Source of the DNA: JACMQW01 sp964536965
GTDB taxonomy: Bacteria > Bdellovibrionota > UBA1018
NCBI GenBank assembly: GCA_964536965.1
Contig: CAZIAL010000001.1
Coordinates: forward strand, 124,001-188,000
DNA length: 64,000 nucleotides
Direction of reading: 5' to 3'
Both the position numbers and the translations under genes were made by a program. Under the pieces are notes generated by a model. The model saw nothing but the letters and a program-made list of their open reading frames with translations, was not told the origin of the DNA and made no database searches. Below, piece by piece: positions 16,864-25,576 of the stretch (position 1 is its first letter; the number at the start of each line of letters is the position of its first letter).

Positions 16864-18153
16864 TCATTTCCCCGTAAGCTGCTCGAGCACGATGAGTCCG
16901 ACGGAAACCGCCCCGATTCCCCACATCATCGGCGTGATTTCTTTTGCGCGCCCCGAGAGGGCGAAAAGCGCGACATGTGAAATGAATCCCCAGAGGAGCC
17001 CTTGGGTGATCGAAAAGGTCAGCGGGATCAGGATGATCGTGAGGAAAACCGGGATCGCTTCTTCGAGCTGATCGAGTTTCAGAGTCGAAACCGTGCGGAA
17101 CATGAGCGCGCCGACCAGGATCAGAACCGGCGCCGTGGCGAACGCGGGCACGACGCCGACGAGGGGAGCGATAAAGAGGCAAGGTAGGAAGAGAAGCGCG
17201 GTGACGACTGCCGAACGTCCGGTCCGCCCGCCCGCCTCGATTCCGGCGGCGCTTTCGATGAACGCGGTTCCCGAAGAGGTACCGAAGAGCCCGGCGCCGA
17301 ACGTCGCGAACGCATCGACGAGCAGACCTTCCTTCATTCGTTTCGGCTCGCCTTTTTCGTCCACGAGGCCCGTGGCCTGCGAGACCCCGATGAAGGTCGA
17401 AAGCGAATCGAAGAGGTCCGTGAAGAAAATGGCCAGGATCGCGGGGACATACGCGATCTTCAGCGCGCCCCAGATGTCGAGCTTGAAAAACACGCCTTCG
17501 AAATCGGGTTTCGCAAATGCGGAGTCGGGCATTTTTACGAGTCCGAGCATCCATCCGCCGATCGTCGCCGCGGCGATGCCGGCCAGGAAGGCGAACGGAC
17601 TTTTCCGTCGCACGAGAACGATGATGATCGCGAAACCGAGGAGCGCGAGCAGCGTGCCCGGCGTAAAATGTCCGAGCTTCACGAACGTGATCGGATCCGC
17701 GACGACGATTCCGGCGTTCTTCAGCCCGATGAAAGTGAGGAAGAGGCCGATCCCCGTGGCGGCGCCGACGCGGAGCGAGTGGGGGATGGCGCGCGCGATC
17801 GCGACCCGGATGGGGGTGACCGAGATCACGAGGAAGACGACTCCCGCCCAAAAGACCATTCCGAGCGCGACGGGCCAGGGAATTTGGCGACCCAGCACGA
17901 GGGAGAAAGTGAAGAAGGCGTTGATCCCCATTCCGGGGGCGACGCCGAAGGGGAGCTTCGCGTAGAGGCCCATGAAAAGGGTCATCGAAAAGGCGAGGAG
18001 AACGGTCGCGGTCAGGACGCCTGAGAATTCCATGCCGGTTCCGGGCGTCGAAAGAATCGAGGGATTCACGACGACGATGTACGCCATGGTGAGGAACGTG
18101 GTGAGACCGCCGACGAGATCTTTCCGGAGCGTGGTTTCCATTCCCTCCATCAT
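16864..18153 (-). CDS. NCS2/AzgA-type purine permease
   Basis: The 429-residue protein is a polytopic inner-membrane transporter. It shows the N-terminal GGLTTFLTMAYIVVVNPSIL, the GMGINAFFTFSL segment, FTDLFDSLSTFIGVSQ and GTSSGTAFIESAAGIEAGGRTG. All are typical of hypoxanthine/guanine/adenine permeases of the AzgA-PbuG branch. It should import purine bases by proton symport. The start may be ATG 18153 or the ATG at 18141 that follows GGAGGG closely. It abuts plsC tail to tail. Confidence 0.92.
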   Translation of the reverse strand: MMEGMETTLRKDLVGGLTTFLTMAYIVVVNPSILSTPGTGMEFSGVLTATVLLAFSMTLFMGLYAKLPFGVAPGMGINAFFTFSLVLGRQIPWPVALGMVFWAGVVFLVISVTPIRVAIARAIPHSLRVGAATGIGLFLTFIGLKNAGIVVADPITFVKLGHFTPGTLLALLGFAIIIVLVRRKSPFAFLAGIAAATIGGWMLGLVKMPDSAFAKPDFEGVFFKLDIWGALKIAYVPAILAIFFTDLFDSLSTFIGVSQATGLVDEKGEPKRMKEGLLVDAFATFGAGLFGTSSGTAFIESAAGIEAGGRTGRSAVVTALLFLPCLFIAPLVGVVPAFATAPVLILVGALMFRTVSTLKLDQLEEAIPVFLTIILIPLTFSITQGLLWGFISHVALFALSGRAKEITPMMWGIGAVSVGLIVLEQLTGK

Positions 18154-18260
18154 AGGGGAAAGGGGCAGCGGGGAAACGTCAAAATTTCGCCATTTGCGGT
18201 CGACCTTTCGGAAAGAGACACTATTCTACGGTCCATGGATGGACCTCGAGGAGTCTCTGC

Positions 18261-19019
18261 ATGAAGGTGTTCGCCGTTCCGTTCGTTCTTCTTTTCGCCG
18301 TGGGTTGCGCTTCGACTTCGGTCCCGAAGGATCGGGAACCGGCGCGTAGCCGAGATTTCGTTTTCGACATGCGCGTCGACGAACTTCGCGAAACGCCGGT
18401 GTTCGCCGCGACGACCACCGTGGAAGATCCCTACCAAATCCTGTACGAGGCCTTTCTCGCGGGAACGCCCGCGACGGTGGACGAAGTTTTCCCGCTCTGC
18501 CTCGATGCCGACGGTGTGACCGTGCGCCGACTTCCGCGGGAGACCACCGTTTTCATTCAAGCGGGGGATACCGTGGTGAAGAACGACGGCGGTCGTCAGT
18601 ACTGCCGCTTCGAGTTCGATATCGAGGTTGCCCCCGCGCAGCCCGCCGCCGGACCGCGCTTCCCGGCTCGTCCCGCTAAAATCGAACGGTGGATGAAGGT
18701 CGTTCGCGCGAGCGTGGAGAACGCTCCGTTTCCGCTTTCGCCTGGCGACAGCGCGCATTACCGAAAACTCACGGAAGATTCCGCGACGATCTGCAAGGCC
18801 GAAGAAGACGGGACGTTACTCTGCAAGAACCTGATTCACGAAAGCATTAAAAAGGTTTTCATTCGGAAGGACGTCGCGAAGGCCGGAGCCCCGTCCTCGT
18901 ACATCCTTCATCTGGCTAACCTCGAATCGGCGACGGTGGCGGCGAAAGCTCCCGCTTATGTCTATATCTGGGAGACCGCCCCGGAATCCGCCACGACCGA
19001 GCAGCCTTCGGGTCAGTGA
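18261..19019 (+). CDS. Lipoprotein of unknown function
   Basis: The 252-residue product has a clear lipoprotein signal (MKVFAVPFVLLFAVGCAS; lipidated Cys16) and a good GAGGAG ribosome binding site. The mature part has few hydrophobic segments and four more Cys residues in two spaced groups. It ends in a Thr/Ser/Glu-rich tail. No domain is recognised. A GC-rich hairpin CCCCGAG/CTCGGGG (19054-19082) lies after the stop but lacks a T-run. Confidence 0.75.
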   Translation: MKVFAVPFVLLFAVGCASTSVPKDREPARSRDFVFDMRVDELRETPVFAATTTVEDPYQILYEAFLAGTPATVDEVFPLCLDADGVTVRRLPRETTVFIQAGDTVVKNDGGRQYCRFEFDIEVAPAQPAAGPRFPARPAKIERWMKVVRASVENAPFPLSPGDSAHYRKLTEDSATICKAEEDGTLLCKNLIHESIKKVFIRKDVAKAGAPSSYILHLANLESATVAAKAPAYVYIWETAPESATTEQPSGQ

Positions 19020-19168
19020 AAAGACTCTGAAATCGCAGAGAAATGTCGGAGTTCCCCGAGTCGGATTCGCTTCGTCTCGGGGTGCTTGACGGCTCGGCGC
19101 GCCTATCGGTAAGGTGGCCTCCTTCCATTACCGCTCTGTTACCGTAATACCTGCAACGAGGAGTTTCC

Positions 19169-19462
19169 ATGTCGACTTGGGTTATTGTGAGCTGGGTTTT
19201 TGTCGCGATCATGACCGGCGTGAACATCTTCATTTTCCTGAAGCTGAAGGGTGCGTCCGAGCAGATGCTGAAGATGGCGTTCCCGAACGCGAAGAACATG
19301 AACGAGGCCCTCGGTCAGATGCAGAAGATGATGGGCGGCATGGGCAAAGGCGGAGCGTTCAGCGCCGCGATGGGCGGCATGGGCGGTAAACCCGGCAATA
19401 AAAAGGATATGGATGCGCAGCTCCAGCAGGCGATGGCCATGCTGAAAAACATGAAGAAATAA
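19169..19462 (+). CDS. Small Met/Gly-rich membrane-anchored protein
   Basis: The 97-residue protein has one N-terminal membrane helix (VIVSWVFVAIMTGVNIFIFLKL). A cytoplasmic tail rich in Met, Gly, Lys and Gln follows (QMQKMMGGMGKGG, MGGMGGK, LQQAMAMLKNMKK). GAGGAG precedes the ATG. The pattern of a short helix plus amphipathic Met-rich tail suggests an oligomeric or peptide-binding role, but the family is not recognised. Confidence 0.75.
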   Translation: MSTWVIVSWVFVAIMTGVNIFIFLKLKGASEQMLKMAFPNAKNMNEALGQMQKMMGGMGKGGAFSAAMGGMGGKPGNKKDMDAQLQQAMAMLKNMKK

Positions 19463-19493
19463 AGTTTATCGAGAGTTCGGCCGATCCAGAAAG

Positions 19494-20735
19494 ATGAACC
19501 TTCGAACTCTCTCCGGCTGCTCCCTCGCGCTCTTGGCCACACCTGTCTTTGCGGATTGTCCGAATGATCTGTCCGTGGGGCAGCTGAGGGCAGGAACGAC
19601 GATTGAGCTTGTCGATCCCATTTCCTGCGACCTCGGCAATCGTTCGACCGTGCTGCTTTCTCTCAGTGGCGGTGAATGCAAGAGCCAGGACTCCGCTTCG
19701 GCCTTCCGAAGCGCAAAGATTCAGGTGGAAAACGGATCGTACCTGGTGGCGGATGAAAAAAATTCGAGCCCATCGAAAAAGCGCGCCGTTCTAAAGCCCT
19801 TCAAATGCACGATCCGGAGAGTCGGGGATCGCGAAACCAAACGCCTCGATATCTTTAATGCTCGGCATCGACTCGATCTGGGTCAACAAAGCACCGTGCG
19901 GGAGACCTCGAGCTTTCGAAGCGAGGCTCAGGATCTCGAGATTCGCGAGTTGGAATACGAAGCCCGCATCCAGATGGATCATTTCCATACGGCGGTCGGC
20001 GACTACTATCCCGAGCTTCTCTCGAAGAAGAGCCCGGATGCCGGCAGCACCGACCCTGATTTTCGCTCCCCTCGGCCTCTGAAGCGCAAGCCGCTCTGGG
20101 ATCCGAAGGGCGAAACGAACTATTTCGCTTCCGATGTGGAGGAGCAAAAGCATCTCCGGGCGCTCTTCGCGGAAAGCGAAGCGAAGTACGCCGAAGGTGG
20201 AAAATCAGCCCGGGATAAAAAACTCCAGAGCCTCGGCCCCTACAAGAATCGGAAACATTTGCGAGACATGGAGATCCAGAGGGAAAGAAACTGGGAGATC
20301 TCCGTCGTGCGCAACGCTCGCGCGAAGTCCGTGCCTTCGATCCCCGAACCCCATCAGGGTCATTTTCTGAATGCGCCGAAAACATCGGAGGAAGCGATTG
20401 GAAATATCCGCTCCGCCTGGGAAAATCTCTCGAAGACTTTGGAACGGCTGAACGCCCTTCGCGAGGGTCCGGAGGCTTGTCCTTTGGCCCGGTTCGGATT
20501 TGATTTTGGTCTCGACGGTGGCCTGCTGACGGGACCTCTGACCTTGGGCTCTCTCCGGCACAATCTCGGCAGCGCGTGGAAAATTACGCCCGTTTGTGAT
20601 CTTTCGACCACGAAAGATTCGCAGACGCGGTCGACCCATTCCGAGAAAAAGGTTCCCGAAACGAGCCGCACGGGTTCGGTGCCACCGGTCGATGCGAAGA
20701 ATAAAAATGGGCAAGGGTCCACGCCCGGACGATGA
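19494..20735 (+). CDS. Secreted protein of unknown function
   Basis: The 413-residue product begins with a signal peptide ending CSLALLATPVFA-DC. The first 120 mature residues include four Cys. The middle (residues 130-290) is highly charged and helix-rich, and a Cys pair sits near residues 325-360 before a Ser/Thr/Lys-rich tail. No known domain is seen. It lies 31 bp after the small membrane protein gene and may be co-transcribed with it. Confidence 0.7.
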   Translation: MNLRTLSGCSLALLATPVFADCPNDLSVGQLRAGTTIELVDPISCDLGNRSTVLLSLSGGECKSQDSASAFRSAKIQVENGSYLVADEKNSSPSKKRAVLKPFKCTIRRVGDRETKRLDIFNARHRLDLGQQSTVRETSSFRSEAQDLEIRELEYEARIQMDHFHTAVGDYYPELLSKKSPDAGSTDPDFRSPRPLKRKPLWDPKGETNYFASDVEEQKHLRALFAESEAKYAEGGKSARDKKLQSLGPYKNRKHLRDMEIQRERNWEISVVRNARAKSVPSIPEPHQGHFLNAPKTSEEAIGNIRSAWENLSKTLERLNALREGPEACPLARFGFDFGLDGGLLTGPLTLGSLRHNLGSAWKITPVCDLSTTKDSQTRSTHSEKKVPETSRTGSVPPVDAKNKNGQGSTPGR

Positions 20736-20812
20736 GAAAGCCCGCTGGGCTTGAACCTACGCGGTCGTGATTCGTGTGTCGTTTGGGACCTACCCTTCGG
20801 TTTAAACTATAT

Positions 20813-20842
20813 TTGCCCGATGCGTTAAATGTGCGCTAAAAT
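20813..20842 (+). promoter_or_regulatory. Sigma-70-like promoter of the lipoprotein/LPMO-like pair
   Basis: TTGCCC (20813-20818), an 18-bp spacer and TAAAAT (20837-20842) form a plausible -35/-10 pair. The predicted start is about 45 bp upstream of the lipoprotein ATG at 20895. Confidence 0.4.
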
Positions 20843-20894
20843 AGAAAAGTTCACGTTCGCGGGTCGTTTTGGGAAGTTTTCGGGGGATTTTTTT

Positions 20895-21476
20895 ATGGGT
20901 GTTCTTAAGCCGCTGCCTGTCGTGCGCGCGCTCGCGTTTTCCGTGCTCCTGGCCGGAGTCGGTGCCGGATGCGTGGAAAATTCGTCGCTGATGTCGAAGT
21001 CCAAAAGCGCGCTCTCCCAGAACTGCGCGCTGCCAAACTCCGCGGCGGTGAAAAGCATCGGACGAAAACTCGCTAGTGAGTCGATCGAAGTCGATCGCGA
21101 GTTCTGCGCGAAGGGCGAGAACTACGCCTGTCATGAGCGCATCTTCAGCCCGAATGTCTCGGACGGAAGCTCGACCGAAGTCCAGTGCGCGCGGGTCGCG
21201 GCGCTGGGAGGGAATGTTTGTCTGAAGGTTTCTCGGCGCGCCTACAACACCCGCGATGCGGCGACTTCGCCCGATACGGATCCAGCCGCCGTCGTCCCCG
21301 GCGGGGAATACAACCGCTCGGAGTTCGTCTGCCACCAACAGGTTCTGAAAGACGGCGACACCTATCTCGCCGGCGGGGAAGGCGACACCCTGGCCGAGGC
21401 CTTGGGTAAATCCGCCAAAGAATGTGCGGCAATTTCGCCGCGCGTGGCGGCGGCTCGGGAAGAAGGTGGCAAATGA
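20895..21476 (+). CDS. Lipoprotein, coupled to LPMO-like protein
   Basis: The 193-residue product starts at ATG 20895 with a signal peptide and lipobox (LAGVGAGC, Cys near 27). The mature region has eight further Cys residues and a repeated EFCAKGE/EFVCHQQ-type spacing. Disulphides are therefore likely. Its stop overlaps the ATG of the following LPMO-like gene in ATGA, so the two products are expected in similar amounts. No family is recognised. A role as partner or anchor for the neighbour is inference from coupling only. Confidence 0.75.
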   Translation: MGVLKPLPVVRALAFSVLLAGVGAGCVENSSLMSKSKSALSQNCALPNSAAVKSIGRKLASESIEVDREFCAKGENYACHERIFSPNVSDGSSTEVQCARVAALGGNVCLKVSRRAYNTRDAATSPDTDPAAVVPGGEYNRSEFVCHQQVLKDGDTYLAGGEGDTLAEALGKSAKECAAISPRVAAAREEGGK

Positions 21477-22012
21477 TCACGAAACTGTTTTTTCGCGCCG
21501 GATGTATGGTGCTCACGTTCGCGGCGCTCGCTCCGGCGACGGGATTCGGTCATGCGCGGTTTCGCCTGGCGGGCACGACCCCGCCTCGAAATACGAGCGC
21601 CGGTTTAAAGTCCGGCCCTTGTGGAAACGTGGCGCGGACGGCGACCCCTACCGTCCTCCAGGTGGGTCAGCAGCTGACCATCCAGTGGGAAGAAACCGTG
21701 AACCATCCCGGATACTACCGGATCGCTTTTTCCCCCGCGAATGACGCGGGATTCGACCAGAACGTCTGGATCGCGAACGTTCCGGATGCCGGCGATCGAA
21801 ACCAGTACAACCAGACGTTCACGGTTCCGAACACGCCTTGCACGGGTTGCACCCTCCAGCTCATCCAGTACATGACGGAAAATCCGGCTCAGCCGTCGCT
21901 CTACTATTCGTGCGCGGACATCGAGATTCGCGCAGCGGGCGCGCCGATGCCGGATCCGACTCCCCAGCCGACGGTCGCTCCAGGGATCGACCCGCCGTCC
22001 GATTGCCATTAA
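21473..22012 (+). CDS. Secreted LPMO-like copper protein (SCE4755-type)
   Basis: The 179-residue precursor has a signal peptide whose likely cleavage (ATGFG-HARF) leaves His27 as the first residue. An N-terminal His is the mark of lytic polysaccharide monooxygenases, where it forms the copper-binding histidine brace with a second His, here plausibly H78 in NHPGYYRIAFSP. LKSGPCG, the CTGC pair, the LQLIQYMTENP strand and YYSCADIEI resemble the short bacterial LPMO-like proteins of the SCE4755 type. These hits are from memory of motifs, not a search. The C-terminus is a Pro/Thr-rich tail. Substrate (chitin, other glycan, or copper handling without catalysis) cannot be told. It overlaps the preceding lipoprotein gene by 4 bp. 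Confidence 0.75.
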   Translation: MITKLFFRAGCMVLTFAALAPATGFGHARFRLAGTTPPRNTSAGLKSGPCGNVARTATPTVLQVGQQLTIQWEETVNHPGYYRIAFSPANDAGFDQNVWIANVPDAGDRNQYNQTFTVPNTPCTGCTLQLIQYMTENPAQPSLYYSCADIEIRAAGAPMPDPTPQPTVAPGIDPPSDCH

Positions 22013-22033
22013 GTTCCGAAGCGAACGAAATGC

Positions 22034-22765
22034 TTAGGCCTTCTTTTCTCCGCGTGGTCGCGAGCGGCGCGCGCCGCCCGTGGGTTTCCCTCCCGGTTTT
22101 TTCCCGGGGTTGGATTTGCGATAGTTCGCGAGGAGCTCTCCGAAGAGTTCGCGCAGATGTTTTCCGGTCTCCGGATCTTCGCCGAGAGCATCGAGCGCTT
22201 CCGCCGTCGTTTCGATCGTGGAAAGGCATTCACGTCGCGGCTCTTTCCGAAGGTCGCCGTAGAGAGATTTTTTCTTCGGAATGAGGACAAGACGCCGGCA
22301 TTTCAGCAGCCAAGAATTCCGCCACCAGAGCGTCTTCGCCTGGCTCCAGGTTCCATCGAGCAAGATGATGCCTTCGAGTCCGTCGAGAATTTTTTGCGCT
22401 TCGGCCGCGGGGTATGCCGACCCGTCTTTCTTCACCGGATAGAGCCCCGGCTTGATAAACCCGCTCCGCGGATCCGCGCCGTCTTTGATTCCGGAACCGA
22501 GATAGAGAACACCCCAGTTCGCTGGGATCGCTTCCTCGCTGCCTACGGCCTTTTTCAGGTTCGGGACCGAGAGCGCCGTTTTCAACACCGAATTTTTCAG
22601 AACCCGATGGGCGAGCTTCGCCGTCCCGAGTTCCTTGTCTGGCTCCTGGGGATGCTGGAAAAACAGGACGAATCGGCCATTTTCTTTCGGGTGGATCGAG
22701 GAATCGGGAGGCTGGATCGACGGGACGGCGTCGACGGCGGAAACTGCGGAGGCGGTATCGGTCAT
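22034..22765 (-). CDS. DTW-domain tRNA-uridine aminocarboxypropyltransferase-like protein
   Basis: The 243-residue protein contains the DTW-type core: an LDGLEGIILLDGTW strand, then SQAKTLWWRN, and later LSTIETTAEAL. Proteins of this family (TapT/TuaA, formerly YfiP) transfer the aminocarboxypropyl group of S-adenosylmethionine to a uridine of tRNA to give acp3U. The N-terminal cysteine cluster found in many members is not evident, and the first 30 residues look disordered. The C-terminus is a basic Gly/Lys/Arg tail suited to RNA binding. It stands alone on the minus strand. Confidence 0.8.
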   Translation of the reverse strand: MTDTASAVSAVDAVPSIQPPDSSIHPKENGRFVLFFQHPQEPDKELGTAKLAHRVLKNSVLKTALSVPNLKKAVGSEEAIPANWGVLYLGSGIKDGADPRSGFIKPGLYPVKKDGSAYPAAEAQKILDGLEGIILLDGTWSQAKTLWWRNSWLLKCRRLVLIPKKKSLYGDLRKEPRRECLSTIETTAEALDALGEDPETGKHLRELFGELLANYRKSNPGKKPGGKPTGGARRSRPRGEKKA

Positions 22766-22802
22766 ATGGCCGCACCCTAACCGATCGGGCGAGAAAAAGC
22801 GA

Positions 22803-22836
22803 AAGCCGCCTCACGCATCGACGCGAGAGGCGGCTT
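22803..22836 (-). terminator. GC-rich hairpin upstream of DTW gene, terminator-like
   Basis: AAGCCGCCT/AGGCGGCTT form a perfect 9-bp stem around a 16-nt loop. On the minus strand it is followed by TCGCTTTTTC, a modest T-run. It would end any minus-strand transcript arising in 22840-23280 before the DTW gene. Confidence 0.45.
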
Positions 22837-23281
22837 CCTCAGGTCTCCTTTCGGGGAGAATTCCGTTTAAGGTCCAGTACCTTGGGTTCTACTCACATTG
22901 GAAAGGCAGTGGGTTCGCTTTCTCCTTCCTTGGGCGTTCGGTTTTACTGCGTTTTACTGACGGGTGCAGACGGCCTGGGCCGCTCTGCATTTCTTTCCGG
23001 CCGCGGAACTCGCGCCGATCGTGGACGCGACTCCTGGGCTGGGCGAGGTCGGTGACTCCGCCTCTTCGTATCTTCAAGAGTAAGTAGAGCGAGCTTTGTG
23101 CCAGGAGGCCCGGCACGGAGGGAGGCGGGCACTTTCGGAATCTTTTCAGTCGCTTGAAGCAGCGGATCAAACATTTTTCGGATCATCCGATTCGCGAAAA
23201 AAAAGAACCCAGGGTCGGAAGGCACCTCCGATGCGGCGTAAAACTGGGGACAAATCGCGACTCCGGCGATACCGATAGGGA
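22837..23281. other. Intergenic stretch without a supported gene
   Basis: No convincing protein gene is visible in these 445 bp. A minus-strand frame (23174-22944) encodes an Arg/Pro-rich 76-residue peptide, but its codons (AGG, AGA, CTA) are unlike the neighbours and it has no clear ribosome binding site. The minus strand also has TGGCAC-N5-TCGC near 23086-23101, one mismatch from a sigma-54 promoter, with the terminator-like hairpin at 22803 downstream. An untranslated RNA of about 270 nt is therefore conceivable. Confidence 0.3.
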
Positions 23282-24130
23282 ATGAAATCCATTTCTCTCA
23301 TCCTCGGGATTCTCGGAATTTTGTCGACCGCTAGCGCCTGTGCCCACGAACGCATCCATGATGTGCGGGCGGCGCGCGACATCACGCGCGAAGAGTTTCT
23401 CGCCCGTCTCGAGACTTCGGAGATTCTCGTCGTCGGGGAAAAACATTCCACCGATTCGATCCAGGCTTCCGAAGCGCGGCTCCTTGCGGATTTCGCGGGC
23501 CTGAAGCGCCGTCGGGTCACTTTCGCCTGGGAGTTCTGGAACTGGAGCGACCAGCCGAAACTCGAAGCCCATTACGGAAAGTTTCGAAACGGCCAGATCG
23601 ATGGCGCGGAATTCCAGCGGGCGATGTTCGGCGACAAGAATCCCGAGCTGACCTATCTCCCCCTCGTCGAAGCCGCGAAGGCGGCGGGTGCAGAGGTACT
23701 TGCGACGAATCTCACGCGCGCGGAGAAAGCGCCGGTCGTGAAAGACGGGATCGGCGCGCTCGACCCGAAGCTCCTTCCGCCGGGCTATGAAGCGGGGAGT
23801 GCGAACTACCGAGAGCGGTTTTTCGAAGCCGCGGGCGGCCATGGCGACCCCGCTAAGCTCGAGAACTATTTTCAGGCCCAGTGCCTCGTCGACGACGTGG
23901 TCGCTTACCATCTCGAACGCGACCGTCCGACCTCGGCCGCGTTCCTCGTCATCGGCGGATTTCATTCCCGCTACTTTGACGGAGTTTGGAAACGGATCGG
24001 CGCGCGTCTCGGAGAGAAAACCCGGACGCTGATCGAGATCGCGGACCCGGAAGACGAGCAGGACTGGGAAACCGTCCTGCGCCACCCGAAATATGGCGAG
24101 GTGGCCGATTTCGTGATTTTCACCCGCTAA
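23282..24130 (+). CDS. ChaN/Tiki-family exported protein
   Basis: The 282-residue protein starts with an export signal ending in a Cys/Ala region (ILSTASACAHE), so it may be a lipoprotein cleaved before Cys20. The mature part carries the family features EILVVGEKHSTDSIQ near the start and VIGGFHSRYFDGV near the C-terminus. These Glu/His residues bind haem or metal in ChaN and TraB/Tiki-type proteins. ChaN of Campylobacter is an outer-membrane haem-binding lipoprotein, and Tiki proteins are metalloproteases. Which activity applies here is open. It converges with argR, 9 bp apart. Confidence 0.8.
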   Translation: MKSISLILGILGILSTASACAHERIHDVRAARDITREEFLARLETSEILVVGEKHSTDSIQASEARLLADFAGLKRRRVTFAWEFWNWSDQPKLEAHYGKFRNGQIDGAEFQRAMFGDKNPELTYLPLVEAAKAAGAEVLATNLTRAEKAPVVKDGIGALDPKLLPPGYEAGSANYRERFFEAAGGHGDPAKLENYFQAQCLVDDVVAYHLERDRPTSAAFLVIGGFHSRYFDGVWKRIGARLGEKTRTLIEIADPEDEQDWETVLRHPKYGEVADFVIFTR

Positions 24131-24139
24131 ACCCGGAGT

Positions 24140-24589
24140 TTATCCGATCAGCGTCTTTTGGATGGCGATGAGCGTCGCCTGGGTCCTTCGCACGTCCGCG
24201 GGTGCGACGAATATCGTATCGTCGCCCGCGATCGTCCCCATGACCTCTTCGCCCATGCGGGCGTCGATGTGCCGGGCGACGAGCGAAGCCGAACCGGGAG
24301 AGGTATGGATCACGATCATCATCCCGTTCGAACTCACGTCCATGACGAGATCTTTCATGGAGTTTGCGACCGGACCCGGCACCGGAGGATTCAGCATCTC
24401 TTCGCCGAGCCGATAGACCGTACGGCCTTCGCCATCGATTGTCTTCACCGCGCCAACCCGTTTTAGATCGCGGGACACCGTGGACTGGGTGACCGAAAAT
24501 TTCTTTTTCGAGAGCGCTTCGCGAATCTCGTCCTGGGTGGAGGCGGACCCGTCGTAGAGGATTTCTTTCAGCGTCTGGAGGCGATCCAC
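24140..24589 (-). CDS. argR: Arginine repressor
   Basis: The 149-residue protein has the ArgR winged-helix DNA-binding domain (SVTQSTVSRDLKRVGAVK, residues 32-49). The C-terminal hexamerisation and arginine-binding domain contains GTIAGDDTIFV. It should repress arginine biosynthesis when arginine is abundant. The GTG start at 24589 is supported by AGGAGAAAC 1 nt upstream. It is the last gene of argC-argJ-argB-argF-argR, so it is probably autoregulated through the operators at 28886-28965. Confidence 0.95.
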   Translation of the reverse strand: MDRLQTLKEILYDGSASTQDEIREALSKKKFSVTQSTVSRDLKRVGAVKTIDGEGRTVYRLGEEMLNPPVPGPVANSMKDLVMDVSSNGMMIVIHTSPGSASLVARHIDARMGEEVMGTIAGDDTIFVAPADVRRTQATLIAIQKTLIG

Positions 24590-24631
24590 AGTTTCTCCTG
24601 TCCGCGCCCGCGCGCGGGGGTTCGAAAACGT

Positions 24632-25570
24632 TTAACGACTGGCCATGAGTCCTAGGAGCAAAGCTTTCTGCGCGTGCAGGCGATTCTCCGCCTGCCGGTA
24701 AATCACCGAATTCGCGTGGTTCGCCATCTGCTCGGTGATTTCCTTCCCGCGTACCATCGGCATGCAATGCATGACGAGGGCGGAGGCTTTCGCGCCGGAG
24801 AAGAGTTTTTCATTCAGCTGATAGTTTTTAAACATCTTCTCACGCTCGAGCTCTTCGTCTTCCTGGCCCATGGAGGCCCAGACGTCCGTATAGATCGCAT
24901 CCGCGCCTTCGACGGCGGCCTTCGGATCCGCGTAAGCCGTGATCGTCCCGCTTCCTTCCTTGGCCCGCGCCTTCGCTTTCTTCACGATGAAGGCGTTCGG
25001 TTCGAACCCTTTCGGACAGGCGTAAGTCACATGCACGCCGAGGTAAGGCATCAGGAGAAGGATCGAGTTCAGCATATTATTGCCGTCGCCGACGTACGCG
25101 AGTTTCAAGCCGGAAAGTTTTCCGAAAAACTGCTTTAAGGTCTGGAGATCCGCCAGCACTTGGCAGGGATGGTGGGAATCGGAAAGACCGTTGATGATCG
25201 GGATCGGGCATTGTTTCGCCATCCGGTCGAGAATTTCGTGCTCGAACGTGCGGACCATAATGCCGTGCGAGTATTGGGCGATGACCATCGCCGTATCTTC
25301 GGGCTCCTCCTTTTTCCGGACGGCCGAGATCAGTTCGATCGCTTGGGCGCCGATTTCCTGGAGCGCGACGGTGAAGCTCATGCGCGTGCGGAGAGAGGGC
25401 TTCTCAAACACGAGAGAAACGTTCTTTCCCGCGAGATCGGTTCGCGTCTTGCCCGCCTGGCGTTCGGCGCGCAGAACCTCGGCGAGATCCAGGACGCCGA
25501 GCAGCTCGTCGCGCGAAAGCTCTTCGCCGGTCAGGAAGTGTTTCGATTTCAGTTTCAGCGAGGTACCCAT
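24632..25570 (-). CDS. argF: Ornithine carbamoyltransferase
   Basis: The 312-residue enzyme makes citrulline from ornithine and carbamoyl phosphate. The carbamoyl-phosphate loop is present as KPSLRTRMSF (SLRTR instead of the common STRTR), HPCQVLADLQT is intact, and the ornithine loop reads HCMPM where most enzymes have HCLP. The acetylornithine-specific variant is less likely because argJ supplies free ornithine. It lies 6 bp after argB and 42 bp before argR on the minus strand. Confidence 0.93.
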   Translation of the reverse strand: MGTSLKLKSKHFLTGEELSRDELLGVLDLAEVLRAERQAGKTRTDLAGKNVSLVFEKPSLRTRMSFTVALQEIGAQAIELISAVRKKEEPEDTAMVIAQYSHGIMVRTFEHEILDRMAKQCPIPIINGLSDSHHPCQVLADLQTLKQFFGKLSGLKLAYVGDGNNMLNSILLLMPYLGVHVTYACPKGFEPNAFIVKKAKARAKEGSGTITAYADPKAAVEGADAIYTDVWASMGQEDEELEREKMFKNYQLNEKLFSGAKASALVMHCMPMVRGKEITEQMANHANSVIYRQAENRLHAQKALLLGLMASR

Positions 25571-25576
25571 AGTGCC

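Noticed and set aside
23086..23101. Minus-strand TGGCAC-N5-TCGC as a sigma-54 promoter
   Set aside because: One mismatch in the -12 element and no clear gene behind it. One or two such sites are expected by chance in this window, so it is mentioned only in the region description.
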